Under the pieces are notes generated by a model that saw only the letters and a list, made by a program, of their open reading frames with translations, had not been told where the DNA came from and did no database searches. From a virus, in IMG/VR virus record IMGVR_UViG_3300008050_000394, positions 1-21,218 of that record: 21,218 bases of DNA; one strand, 5' to 3'. Position 1 is the stretch's first letter, and each line of letters begins with the position of its first letter. The position numbers were made by a program, and so were the translations under genes. Shown piece after piece: positions 8,672-15,791 of this stretch.

Positions 8672-9009
8672 GATACCTCCGTTGCAGAGCCAATTACTGT
8701 TATCGCATTAGCCGCACTCGCAAACATTTGAATAGTGTCGCCCGCTTCTAATATCTGACCTTCAAGTTCTGGTAAAGTTGTCGTGGCTAGAGTCGCTAAA
8801 GTAACCGTCTTGTAGAACATATTATCGTTGCCCACTGTACTAGCGTTCGGCACAATATGAACCGTGAATGTTGCATCACTTCCCGAACTGTTGAACAGGG
8901 CTATCCTGCGTATAGCCGTTACAGTAGACGCAGGGGTTTCGTACTGTGTTGCTACGGCGTTAGGGAGTTCTTGAGGCTGTATGATTTGCTGTATGTTTAG
9001 AATTGCCAA
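8668..9009 (-). CDS. Small beta-rich phage structural protein
   Basis: The frame extends to a TTG at 9033, but the better start is the in-frame TTG at 9009, one base after the preceding stop. From there the protein begins (M)AILNIQQIIQ and has 113 residues, like the short MA-x-L-N-type N-termini of related phage proteins. The body is a Thr/Ala/Val-rich beta sandwich pattern (IRRIALFNSSG, TFTVHIVPN, GQILEAGDTIQMFA). Such proteins are common in podoviral and siphoviral structural operons, where they are usually annotated as hypothetical virion proteins. It lies between the 140-residue gene and the cupin gene, with 4-nt overlap to the latter. The ribosome site is poor, so translation may depend on coupling. 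Start choice is uncertain; the function is unknown. Confidence 0.65.
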   Translation of the reverse strand: MAILNIQQIIQPQELPNAVATQYETPASTVTAIRRIALFNSSGSDATFTVHIVPNASTVGNDNMFYKTVTLATLATTTLPELEGQILEAGDTIQMFASAANAITVIGSATEVS

Positions 9010-9010
9010 A

Positions 9011-9433
9011 CTATGCCATAATCCCCGCCGCAACTAACGCGGCTCTAATTTCAATTAAGTCTTGGGCTACCGATGCGAAGTTGCTATTGATAGTTATATC
9101 ATCACCGCCCGTACTAACAACAGCCTCTACAGAATCGCCATCTGTCCCTCCACTGTTATCAGCCATGATGTCCATGAGGGTCTGACCAACGATAGCGGCT
9201 ATATCTGCGGTATTTACAGTTATTGCCGTAGAGTTTGCGGCTATATCTTTACCAAAATGTATTTGAGGCACAGCAAGAAAGTTCCCTTCCCATCCCTGAA
9301 TAGCAACATCAATCTCGTCAGGGTCTTGCGTGTACTGCGCAAGCACCTTAATGAACTCTTGCCACTGCTCTTGACTCTCAGGCCATGTCTGAGCGCCAGG
9401 ATGCTTCATAAAATTAGTGTTTAAGCCAGCCAC
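9011..9433 (-). CDS. Small structural protein downstream of tail hub gene, function unknown
   Basis: 140 residues from a GTG that overlaps the stop of the gp10-like gene by one base (TAGTG); a GAAGG site lies 10 nt upstream. Residues 10-50 are Trp/Gln/Glu-rich (PESQEQWQEFIKVLAQYT). Residues about 60-90 show a pseudo-heptad pattern of Ile and Ala (IAANSTAITVNTADIAAIV), and the end is helical. In P22 the next gene after gp10 encodes the tail needle gp26, a trimeric coiled coil. The position and the short heptad pattern make a reduced needle or plug conceivable, but the protein is much shorter than gp26 and no homology was recognised. Confidence 0.6.
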   Translation of the reverse strand: MAGLNTNFMKHPGAQTWPESQEQWQEFIKVLAQYTQDPDEIDVAIQGWEGNFLAVPQIHFGKDIAANSTAITVNTADIAAIVGQTLMDIMADNSGGTDGDSVEAVVSTGGDDITINSNFASVAQDLIEIRAALVAAGIMA

Positions 9434-10845
9434 TATCTGTCTACCTTCATCTGAGCGTTATCACCTACCTGCTTGGCAATCAAGCCAGTGTAGATAGTTC
9501 TTGCGTCAACTTTTCTGGTAATCCTGAACACCCAATCTCGACCTCGGCCTAGCTTGCGCCAGATAGCGCGATGACTGTACTTACCGATGATGCCGAATGA
9601 AATCTCGCGTTCAGTAGAGTATGTGTGACCACCGTCCTTTGAGTAAGTTAAAGTTACGTTGCCGCTAACGCCCTCCTCACCTGTAAGTTGAAGGGAACGA
9701 ATGCGTAGACGGTCTTCGTCTTTAGTCTTCTGACCTTTCGTAGTACGGATGTTGGGGATAATGTCACCATCCATCGTGTGATAGTCAGAATTCAATTCAT
9801 ATATCTTGCCGTTCTTGTAATCACCAACCAGATGCTTACTATAAGCAAATGTGTGGCAGTTGTAACGCTCCCGATTTGGGAATGTCTTGTTAATGATGTG
9901 GGCGCGTTGATGCCAGTGCTTGCTGGTCAAATCGTACACCCATGTAACATTCTCTGTAGGGAATGTCAGGACGTAGAAATCATGGCCTTCGTAAGCATAG
10001 GTATATGCGGTTGCGTCTTCAACAGTCGTGTACTGACCCATCTGGTAGGCAACCTGGGGAAAGTCACTCGTCAGAGGTGCAGGATTGTAGCCCTGCGAAA
10101 TCATAGGTCGAGCCTGACCCTGATCGCTTTTACCTAACCAGACAATCGCATGACCTATTCGGGAAACGGAATGTGGGGCAGCACAGCCAACTTCGCTAAA
10201 GCCACCCTGGAATCGTGCAAACGGGTCGCCTGAGTTATACCAGACTTCTGTTGTTTCTTTACCGAGCAGCCAGATATTTCTGCGGTTCGATATGACAGCA
10301 ACTAAGTCATCGCCCTTACCCTCTGCTGTGGCGAAGTCTAGGGGGTCTATAGAAGTTGCATCGTCAAGCGCAGTCCACCAGAATTGCCCCGTGTCTTTCT
10401 GTGTGAACACAACGTAGCGGTCTAGGAACGTGCAGGAATCCGTATTCACTGAACCCGTATTGGTAATGACTCCGGTTGACCTATCGTAAACCTTCAGAGA
10501 GCCGCCATCAGCAATAGCTATCTGGTTGCCGTTCACTGCGCCATTGTCGCACATGGAGACAATGCCGCCAGATGTACCTATCGCACCCAAGTCTGTCGCA
10601 GTGCCAGCTACATTAACCTTATAGAGATTAGTGCCTACAACGGCGTAACACTCGTCAGCAAAGGTGTGCAAGCCCCGAACCTCACCAACAGCGGGTAAAG
10701 AAAACTCAACGCAGCCGGGTACGTTTACTAATGCACCATCACTAGGATCATCCTTAGCCCTCTCTTGGAACAGGTTGATACATTCCTCAGAGGCAACATT
10801 CGTAGAACGCCCTTTGTATGCCCCTCCTATAAAGGGGAGCCTCAT
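9433..10845 (-). CDS. Packaged DNA stabilisation / tail hub protein (P22 gp10-like)
   Basis: 470 residues, very close to the P22 gp10 length (472). It begins with the family-like MRLPFIGGAYKGRS and CINLF. The diagnostic stretch is in the middle: RRNIWLLGKETTEVWYNSGDPFARFQGGFSEVGCAAPHSV (written here in parts: NIWLLGKETTEVWYNSGD, then FSEVGCAAPHSV), followed by IVWLGKSDQGQ. Repeated blades of 40-60 residues suggest a beta-propeller-like body. In P22, gp10 forms a hexamer under the gp4 ring, closes the channel after packaging and holds needle and spikes. The ATG overlaps the upstream stop (ATGA). It is flanked by the gp4-like gene and small tail genes, as expected. The family assignment is from recalled sequence pattern plus order. 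Confidence 0.85.
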   Translation of the reverse strand: MRLPFIGGAYKGRSTNVASEECINLFQERAKDDPSDGALVNVPGCVEFSLPAVGEVRGLHTFADECYAVVGTNLYKVNVAGTATDLGAIGTSGGIVSMCDNGAVNGNQIAIADGGSLKVYDRSTGVITNTGSVNTDSCTFLDRYVVFTQKDTGQFWWTALDDATSIDPLDFATAEGKGDDLVAVISNRRNIWLLGKETTEVWYNSGDPFARFQGGFSEVGCAAPHSVSRIGHAIVWLGKSDQGQARPMISQGYNPAPLTSDFPQVAYQMGQYTTVEDATAYTYAYEGHDFYVLTFPTENVTWVYDLTSKHWHQRAHIINKTFPNRERYNCHTFAYSKHLVGDYKNGKIYELNSDYHTMDGDIIPNIRTTKGQKTKDEDRLRIRSLQLTGEEGVSGNVTLTYSKDGGHTYSTEREISFGIIGKYSHRAIWRKLGRGRDWVFRITRKVDARTIYTGLIAKQVGDNAQMKVDR

Positions 10846-11786
10846 TGAGTCATCCCTTCATTGTTCACAGTGAACAGGACTGAGGCATTCTCAGTGTCAG
10901 CATCTAATGCTTGATTAATTTTAGCCTGTGAGCGTTGAGCGATAGTCTTCTGCTCCCGGTCACTCAAGCCATATTCCGCAGACAATGAATCAGCCAAGCC
11001 CCATATGAGCGCACTCGTCCACTCAATCGGAAACTCTGGGTTATCAGAAGCCGCATCAAAATCATCAGGGTAATACTGAGCAGTAAGAACAATCTTATCA
11101 GTATCTCCATCACCTGTAGGCCATACGAACAAAGTTCCGTTAGTAAGCGTTTGGCGGTAGTGAACTTGATTTGGTACACCTGTCTGCCCCTTCTGTGATA
11201 GGAAACGGTATTCATTGTCGCCTATCAACTCAATCGGAATATCATAGTCGCTGCCGTCCCTGCGTAGGGCATAAAGCAGCGTATGCGGGCGATATGCTTT
11301 GGTTGTATAGAAATAGACAGCATTACCAGAGGCAGCGTCATCATCAGTAACGTCATCAATCGTCATGGGATTTGCAAGGTTGGCTACCGTAGTCCAATGA
11401 ATAGACCCGTCATCCATCTTGATCCCAACGTAGTCTGCCGCTGTTACGTCCGTTATCGAAGTCAGCGTTATGGAGTTAGTACCGCTTGACGCATCAGCAG
11501 AAAGCGTAGTCTCAACGTAACTCGAAGTGACATGATCGCCCGTTGAACCAATCTGGTACGATTCCTGAGACTTCTGAATGAACAGAGTTATCTCTTGGCG
11601 TAACCAAATGTCAGCACCCGCAACACCCGACAACTCGTTTATGAGTATGTTAAGCGCTTGGGACGCATCAGCAGTTTCATCACCGCCTGGAGCCTCAGAT
11701 GAATCAAACTCACCCAACTTACGAAGGGCTGAGTTGATTATGTCGTTACGAGTGACGCTAAAGTTTTTAGACCCTGACGTTGCCAT
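10842..11786 (-). CDS. Tail accessory factor / head-tail adaptor (P22 gp4-like)
   Basis: 314 residues. The N-terminus (TRNDIINSALRKLGEFDSSE, then ADASQALNILINELSG) is the typical helical start of podoviral adaptors that dock under the portal. A Trp/aromatic segment and DYDIPIELI, FLSQKG and LFVWPTG motifs follow, and the C-terminus is a helix (WTSALIWGLADSLSAEYGL). Compared with P22 gp4 (166 residues) it is about twice as long, with a Thr/Ser/Asp-rich beta insert at about residues 80-165. It lies directly before the gp10-like gene as gene 4 does in P22 and is coupled to both neighbours (TGATG upstream, ATGA downstream). An alternative is a T7 gp11-like tail tube protein; the position fits either, since both do the same job. 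Confidence 0.7.
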   Translation of the reverse strand: MATSGSKNFSVTRNDIINSALRKLGEFDSSEAPGGDETADASQALNILINELSGVAGADIWLRQEITLFIQKSQESYQIGSTGDHVTSSYVETTLSADASSGTNSITLTSITDVTAADYVGIKMDDGSIHWTTVANLANPMTIDDVTDDDAASGNAVYFYTTKAYRPHTLLYALRRDGSDYDIPIELIGDNEYRFLSQKGQTGVPNQVHYRQTLTNGTLFVWPTGDGDTDKIVLTAQYYPDDFDAASDNPEFPIEWTSALIWGLADSLSAEYGLSDREQKTIAQRSQAKINQALDADTENASVLFTVNNEGMTQ

Positions 11787-12082
11787 CAGTAAGCGTTGCC
11801 AGCTTCAATGCGAACATCAGTAGTGCCTGAACCGAACTCTCCGGTCTTGCAGCCTACGCGCATATCACAGGTCACGGCACTCTGTAGCACTCGTTCCGCA
11901 TCTGCCGTATGAGTTTCTACATCAAGCCACGTAGTCCCGCCATCGAAAGAACGCTGAATCGTGATGGTAGACCCGCCAGCAATATCAACAATAGAACAAT
12001 CAACAAGTTTAGACCCGCGCACTCGGATTGCATCTGTCCACTCATTCTGTGCATCAACGGTTCTTATAGCTTTACTAGCCAT
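11786..12082 (-). CDS. Small beta-rich structural protein, 98 residues
   Basis: 98 residues with a strong beta pattern: SKLVDCSIVDIAGGSTITIQRSFDGG in the first half (in shorter pieces, STITIQRSFDGGTTW), ending in strands around VTCDMRVGCKTGEFGSG. The QRSFDGGTTWLDVE segment resembles short virion beta-sandwich proteins that many phages carry near the head-tail joint. A GAGGA site sits 6 nt before the ATG. It is the first gene after a strong terminator and is coupled to the adaptor gene by TGATG. The likely role is a minor head or tail protein; the exact role is not known. Confidence 0.65.
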   Translation of the reverse strand: MASKAIRTVDAQNEWTDAIRVRGSKLVDCSIVDIAGGSTITIQRSFDGGTTWLDVETHTADAERVLQSAVTCDMRVGCKTGEFGSGTTDVRIEAGNAY

Positions 12083-12101
12083 ATTAAATCCTCAAAAAAT
12101 A

Positions 12102-12117
12102 GGGAGCCGAAGCCCCC
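12102..12117 (-). terminator. Intrinsic terminator after the 125-residue gene
   Basis: On the minus strand a 6-bp G/C stem (GGGGGC against GCTCCC, one G-T pair) is closed by a TTCG tetraloop and followed by TATTTTTTG (12100-12094). It falls 12 nt after the stop of the 125-residue gene and just before the ribosome site of the 98-residue gene. Stem, loop and U-tract are all as expected for a Rho-independent terminator, probably partial since tail genes follow with no obvious promoter. Confidence 0.85.
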
Positions 12118-12128
12118 GTTAAATGCCG

Positions 12129-12503
12129 TTATTCTGTTTCCCAAGTGCCATTTACATCACTTACTACAAAGTATGCGGTGCTTGCCAATGATACGATAGT
12201 GACGTAATCGCCCTTTTTGGCTGTAGCAAGAGTGTTCCTTAGATAGTCGCCATCAGAAACAGCCCCGGCATACAAAATACCGTCACCAGCATCAGGGTCT
12301 ATAGTGATTTGCACTTGACCGTCTTCACCGCCATTTATAAATGTGTAACATATACCTGTTCCCATTGCGGGCAAGGTTATCTCTGCTGTAGAAGTAACTA
12401 GGTAGTTAGTATTTGGTACGGCAGTTATATCACCAGTTACTACAGTGTAGTTTGATGGCGCAATAAATGTATCTACACCGTTTGGAAATTTAGTTAAACC
12501 CAT
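12129..12503 (-). CDS. Small beta-rich head-region protein, possible decoration protein
   Basis: Two adjacent ATG codons occur at 12506 and 12503. GGAG lies 7 nt before the second, so 124 residues from 12503 is preferred. The sequence is rich in Thr, Val, Gly and Asp with alternating strands (FIAPSNYTVVTGDIT, TAEITLPAMG, KGDYVTIVSLAS) and no Cys-rich or catalytic motif except one Cys. The gene stands alone between two strong terminators, directly after the capsid gene. Beta-rich proteins of this size next to the capsid gene are often capsid decoration or fibre proteins. That is an inference from position and composition; no family was recognised. Confidence 0.7.
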   Translation of the reverse strand: MGLTKFPNGVDTFIAPSNYTVVTGDITAVPNTNYLVTSTAEITLPAMGTGICYTFINGGEDGQVQITIDPDAGDGILYAGAVSDGDYLRNTLATAKKGDYVTIVSLASTAYFVVSDVNGTWETE

Positions 12504-12520
12504 CATATTTCTCCATACCT

Positions 12521-12579
12521 CACGGATTCAAACCGTGACTTACCCATCAGGGATATAATTGTTTTGAGCAGAATTGCTC
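12521..12579 (-). other. Structured leader before the 125-residue gene
   Basis: Read on the minus strand, two clear hairpins lie between the capsid terminator and the next gene: GAGCA-ATTC-TGCTC (12579-12566) and CACGG-TTTGAAT-CCGTG (12537-12521), with a short CCC-TGAT-GGG element between them. The last one has the geometry of a tRNA T-arm (5-bp stem, 7-base loop). No acceptor stem can be formed, so it is not a tRNA gene. It may shape or protect the 5' end of the downstream message. Confidence 0.5.
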
Positions 12580-12598
12580 GGTTATTGAATTAGGAAAA

Positions 12599-12623
12599 GC
12601 ACCGCCCCCCGAAGGAGGCGGGC
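12599..12623 (-). terminator. Strong intrinsic terminator after the major capsid gene
   Basis: On the minus strand GCCCGCC..GGCGGTGC forms a long G/C stem with one or two mismatches, capped by C(TTCG)G and followed by TTTT (12598-12595). It begins 13 nt after the capsid stop. The arms are preceded by AAAG, so the element could act weakly in the other direction too, though no plus-strand gene needs it. Confidence 0.9.
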
Positions 12624-12635
12624 TTTAGGTAGCGC

Positions 12636-13544
12636 CTAAGCGCCTTCGCTACACACGATACCGCGTGGGTCAGTCCAACCAGCACTAAAGCGCATATAGG
12701 CTTTAGACTTGTCGTTTTCCGTATCGAAATCACCGTCATGGGTGAACTCAACAGGAGCGCGGTCAAACCACTTCAGACCTTCAGGAGCATTCGTAGTAAT
12801 GAAGAATGCGTCTGCGTTGGTCAGGTAATGGTTGACTGCTGTCTCTGGGATAGAGTTCATGCTGTTCAGCGCGTTGATAGCGTTGTTGGCAGTGTCACTC
12901 TGAAGAACAGATTTCAAGATGCGTTGAGCATTGAACTGCTCCGCGATATTGATAATCAAGCATTTCGGACGAATGCTAGCCTTCAATCCCATTGAGTCTG
13001 TCATGTTACCGATGAGGATACAAAGTTCCTCAAGCGATGCTTCTGACAGATCAGCAGCGGTGATGATATTGGCGAAACTATCGCCATTTTGCATCGTGTG
13101 GTCTGTAGCACCAAGCACTTTACCGTCACCGCCAGTATAACCAGCAGTGAACGCACGGTTCAGAATGTTTGCACCCACGTTTTCACGGGTTTGAGACATA
13201 CTGTATGCAAGTGAGCTAGCACGTTGTCGAGAGACTTTCTCGTACAGGTTATCAGCTTGTTCCTCTTTAGTTACGATGTAACCAAGAGCATACGCAACGT
13301 GCGTATAACGGCTGATGTAGCCTTGAGAATGACCCTGAAAAGCAGCAGAGACTCCTTCTGGTTTGACCGGAGCCAAACCAAAGCCAGCGTGTTCTACGTC
13401 TTCTTCAAAGTGCTGTGTAGACCCTTGTACATCAAAAATCTTGGTGTATTCCGGGGAGAATTGGTCATATTTTGCGCCGAACCATGCGTTCACACCAGGC
13501 CATAGCGCCTTAGGATGTGAACCAGTATTGATAGGATTACTCAT
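12636..13544 (-). CDS. Major capsid protein (probable HK97 fold)
   Basis: 302 residues with no signal or membrane segment. The N-terminal part (FGAKYDQFSPEYTKIFD, then HFEEDVEHAGFGLAPVKPEG and YISRYTHVAYALGYIVTKEE) looks like the N-arm and E-loop region of phage capsid proteins. The middle helix region (ANILNRAF, then DGKVLGATDHTM) and the end (DAFFITTNAPEGLKWFDR, KAYMRFSAGWTDPRGIV) fit the P- and A-domain pattern of Mu gpT-like and related coats. It has one of the best ribosome sites in the window (GGGAGG, 9 nt before ATG), is followed by a strong terminator, and lies after the scaffold region. All of this agrees with the most abundant virion protein. The fold is inferred, not shown. Confidence 0.85.
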   Translation of the reverse strand: MSNPINTGSHPKALWPGVNAWFGAKYDQFSPEYTKIFDVQGSTQHFEEDVEHAGFGLAPVKPEGVSAAFQGHSQGYISRYTHVAYALGYIVTKEEQADNLYEKVSRQRASSLAYSMSQTRENVGANILNRAFTAGYTGGDGKVLGATDHTMQNGDSFANIITAADLSEASLEELCILIGNMTDSMGLKASIRPKCLIINIAEQFNAQRILKSVLQSDTANNAINALNSMNSIPETAVNHYLTNADAFFITTNAPEGLKWFDRAPVEFTHDGDFDTENDKSKAYMRFSAGWTDPRGIVCSEGA

Positions 13545-13559
13545 TATTGATTACCTCCC

Positions 13560-14117
13560 TTATACGCCAGCAGCATTAGGCGCTGCAAGACTTTCGTTAA
13601 TTGTAACTTCCCAAATTGTATAAGGCGCTGCCTTACCAATCTCGTTGTCGTCAACCTGCGCTCTGCCAATCAGTTTGAACTGAATGTCTGCACCAGTACC
13701 ATGAGTGTCAGAATCAAGTGAATGACCAGACAGCCCAGTATCAGTATCGCCAGCGCCAACAGCAGCATCAATGTTGTTGCCTACATCAGCAATAACAAGA
13801 GAGCCATCGTCTTCAGTAGCCTGAAAGATGATGTTTGTGTCAGTCGCTACATAGACATAACTGGTTGTACCAGATGCTACATACGTCTTCGTCAAATCAC
13901 CAACTTGCGGGGCTAATCCAACAACAACACCATAAAATGCTCCACCAGCCGCAGCACCTTTAACCTTCATAATGCCTGTGACTGCTTCTGCTTCCGTGTC
14001 GAGAGTTACAATGTCGCCAACAAACAAGTTTGCTGTATCGTCAAAGTAACACTGTTGGGAAGCACCATTGTACGGCGTACCATCACGCATACGTACGGGC
14101 TTAAATCCAAAAGCCAT
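13560..14117 (-). CDS. Conserved head protein upstream of capsid gene
   Basis: 185 residues. It starts MAFGFKPVRMRDGTPYNGASQQCYF and has the pattern of a conserved phage protein found next to capsid genes: LFVGDIVTL, GAFYGVVVGL, TSYVYVATDTNIIFQATEDD, then DTGLSGHSLD and WEVTINESL near the end. It is a beta-rich protein with no catalytic motif. Its role is unknown; a capsid-binding or cement function is a reasonable guess. A GGAG site lies 9 nt upstream of the ATG, and the capsid gene follows after 15 nt, so the two form one expression unit bounded by hairpins on both sides. Confidence 0.75.
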   Translation of the reverse strand: MAFGFKPVRMRDGTPYNGASQQCYFDDTANLFVGDIVTLDTEAEAVTGIMKVKGAAAGGAFYGVVVGLAPQVGDLTKTYVASGTTSYVYVATDTNIIFQATEDDGSLVIADVGNNIDAAVGAGDTDTGLSGHSLDSDTHGTGADIQFKLIGRAQVDDNEIGKAAPYTIWEVTINESLAAPNAAGV

Positions 14118-14128
14118 AATAATTTACT

Positions 14129-14153
14129 CCAAAAGAAACGTCCAGAATGGACG
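14129..14153 (-). terminator. Weak terminator-like hairpin before the 185-residue gene
   Basis: On the minus strand CGTCC-ATTCT-GGACG (14153-14139) is followed by TTTCTTTT. The stem is only 5-6 bp and the U-tract is interrupted, so it would be a leaky terminator or an RNA processing or stabilising element at the 5' end of the capsid message. A second, weaker hairpin (TTCG-TCATTG-CGAA) lies just before it. Confidence 0.45.
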
Positions 14154-14188
14154 CAATAAAATAAAGAACTTCGCAATGACGAAAATCT

Positions 14189-14665
14189 TTAGCGCATTTT
14201 TACCTCGCCGTATTGATTTTCGATGGAAGCTCCACCAGATTTGCCAGCACGGATAGCGTCATCCACCATGTCATTCTTCTTAGCTTTTGCCGCATCGTCT
14301 TCTGCTTTGAATTCGTTTGGCAATTTCATCAAGAACACAGTGATTTCATCGTCACCCACCTTAGTCTTCTTACTTACCCTAGAGTTAAGGTCGCTGTTAT
14401 CGCCGTGTACTTCCTTATCACCCACACGGCCTACTATCTCTTTGGCGTTTACATACTCATACCCTGCATTCAGCGCGTCCTGAATCCTAGAACCAACATC
14501 GTTAAACCAACGAAGGTAATAATTATCCTCAACTGATTTGATTACGTTAGTTTTAAGTTTGCTGCGCGATTCCGTCATGGATACTCGTTCACGCCTGTCT
14601 TTCTTCGCTACCACTGGCTTAACATCTTCGGTAGTCTTTTCTTTCTTCTGGTTGGAACTTGTCAT
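14189..14665 (-). CDS. Conserved phage protein of the head region, function unknown
   Basis: 158 residues, Lys-rich and highly polar. The N-terminal 40 residues look disordered and basic. Residues about 48-75 (YYLRWFNDVGSRIQDALNAGYEYV) carry the R-W-x-N-D...RI...GYE pattern that I recall from proteins placed between scaffold and capsid genes in many podo- and siphoviruses. The rest alternates acidic and basic segments ending in a flexible Gly/Ser tail. A perfect AAGGAG, overlapping the end of the scaffold gene, lies 6 nt before the ATG. No enzymatic or DNA-binding motif is visible. Confidence 0.65.
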   Translation of the reverse strand: MTSSNQKKEKTTEDVKPVVAKKDRRERVSMTESRSKLKTNVIKSVEDNYYLRWFNDVGSRIQDALNAGYEYVNAKEIVGRVGDKEVHGDNSDLNSRVSKKTKVGDDEITVFLMKLPNEFKAEDDAAKAKKNDMVDDAIRAGKSGGASIENQYGEVKMR

Positions 14666-14675
14666 TGCTATCTCC

Positions 14676-15413
14676 TTATTTTCCGAAATAATCAGCTACA
14701 TACTGGGCTTGGGTCAAAACACCCTCGCTAACAAGTCGGTCACAGATTGCTTTCGCCTCTGCATCCAACGCTTTGTAGTTATTATCTCCGGCTTCTTCCT
14801 GTGTAAATTCTTCCTCACCCGTAATAGTTTCCTTACGTTTGGGGTTCTCAAATTTGTGTGCCATGTCCTTCTTGGTAACTTCAGCAACTTTATCCATGAA
14901 CTCCTGTTGAGAGCCATGAAAGCCTGAGTTATCCAAGTCAGCAGCAACGCTATCAGCGTAACGCCTTAGAACAGGGTCGGCTGCATACCAGGTATTCTTC
15001 TCAGCCCACTTAGCATTAATAGCAGCACCATCGGACGCAACGGGGGATGCCTTAACTTCCTCAAGTTGCTTACCTAAACGGATATAGTCTTCGCCATCAC
15101 CGTTATTAATTGCTTCGGCAAGTCGTGACTCAAGTGAAGCAACTTCTTTTGCTCGTTCTGAACGCTCCCGTTCTACCGTGCGCTTAGTCTGCTCAATGAA
15201 CTGGTCTTTCATGGTGGCTACACTTGCTTTAACTTCATCAAGTTCGGCCTCCAGTTTGCGGGCTTTCTTGGTTGCTATGCCAGCAATCTTCTCTCCAGTC
15301 TCCACATATTCCTGCGCAGTCTTGGCTCCTTCGCCTTCAAAGTCAGGATTCCACCCATCTTTGGTTGCTTCTGCTTCCCAATCTCTCATTTGTTCGTTCA
15401 TATCTTGCTCCAT
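14676..15413 (-). CDS. Probable capsid scaffolding protein
   Basis: 245 residues, strongly acidic at the N-terminus, with a long coiled-coil stretch at about residues 35-120 (KKARKLEAELDEVKASVATMKDQF then ERERSERAKEVASLESRLAEA, quoted in overlapping parts: KARKLEAELDEVKAS, ERSERAKEVASLESRLAEA). The C-terminal part has a small helical tail with basic residues (HKFENPKRKET), where scaffolds usually touch the coat. Size, composition and position between portal and capsid fit a scaffold. Two or three in-frame ATGs are possible: the first at 15413 has AGGG 5 nt upstream, the second at 15401 has GGAG 6 nt upstream. A separate protease was not seen, so a reusable P22-like scaffold is possible. Confidence 0.7.
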   Translation of the reverse strand: MEQDMNEQMRDWEAEATKDGWNPDFEGEGAKTAQEYVETGEKIAGIATKKARKLEAELDEVKASVATMKDQFIEQTKRTVERERSERAKEVASLESRLAEAINNGDGEDYIRLGKQLEEVKASPVASDGAAINAKWAEKNTWYAADPVLRRYADSVAADLDNSGFHGSQQEFMDKVAEVTKKDMAHKFENPKRKETITGEEEFTQEEAGDNNYKALDAEAKAICDRLVSEGVLTQAQYVADYFGK

Positions 15414-15425
15414 AGTTGCCCTAGC

Positions 15426-15791
15426 TTAACTAACCTTTTCATGTGCCACTCTTTGTCGGCGGTTGAGTTCGTAGTATCCTACTTCATCATCAAGCGTTGC
15501 AGTAATGTCTACATCGTTTAAGACGCGATACTTCTCACCATCTTTCCCAACCACCGGAACACCACCGTATTTTGCAATCATTATACGATCACCAACAGCA
15601 GCAAATGGCTTAGAGTAATCACTCCAACAATCAGCGCCTACGTCAACCAAATGACCATAGACCTGCGCGTTGGAATACTTTTCGTGAGATTCGTTAGCGA
15701 GGATAATACCGCCCTCAGAAACTTCTTCAAGTTCTTCTGGCCTGACTAAAACCCTGTCGCCTTGAGGATAGATACCGGATTCATTATTCAT
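15426..15791 (-). CDS. groES: GroES-type co-chaperonin (Cpn10)
   Basis: 121 residues from the ATG at 15791. An upstream in-frame ATG at 15806 exists, but only the second has a ribosome site (GAGGA, 8 nt), and it gives the normal short N-terminus. The Cpn10 pattern is clear: GDRVLVRPEE (residues 11-20), a mobile-loop-like segment with EGGIIL (26-31) that corresponds to the GroEL-binding GGIVL of GroES, a central VYGHLVDVGAD, then VGDRIMIAKYGG and KYRVLNDVDITATL. The dome region is longer than usual (CWSDYSKPFA) and about 20 extra charged residues follow the normal end. It overlaps the previous gene by 8 nt and precedes the scaffold by 12 nt. Expected role: capping host GroEL to fold phage head proteins, as T4 gp31 does for its capsid protein. 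Confidence 0.9.
   Translation of the reverse strand: MNNESGIYPQGDRVLVRPEELEEVSEGGIILANESHEKYSNAQVYGHLVDVGADCWSDYSKPFAAVGDRIMIAKYGGVPVVGKDGEKYRVLNDVDITATLDDEVGYYELNRRQRVAHEKVS

Noticed and set aside
12521-12537. Possible tRNA or tRNA remnant from the T-arm-like hairpin
   Set aside because: No 7-bp acceptor stem, D arm or 7-base anticodon loop can be formed with the flanking sequence; kept only as a structured leader.
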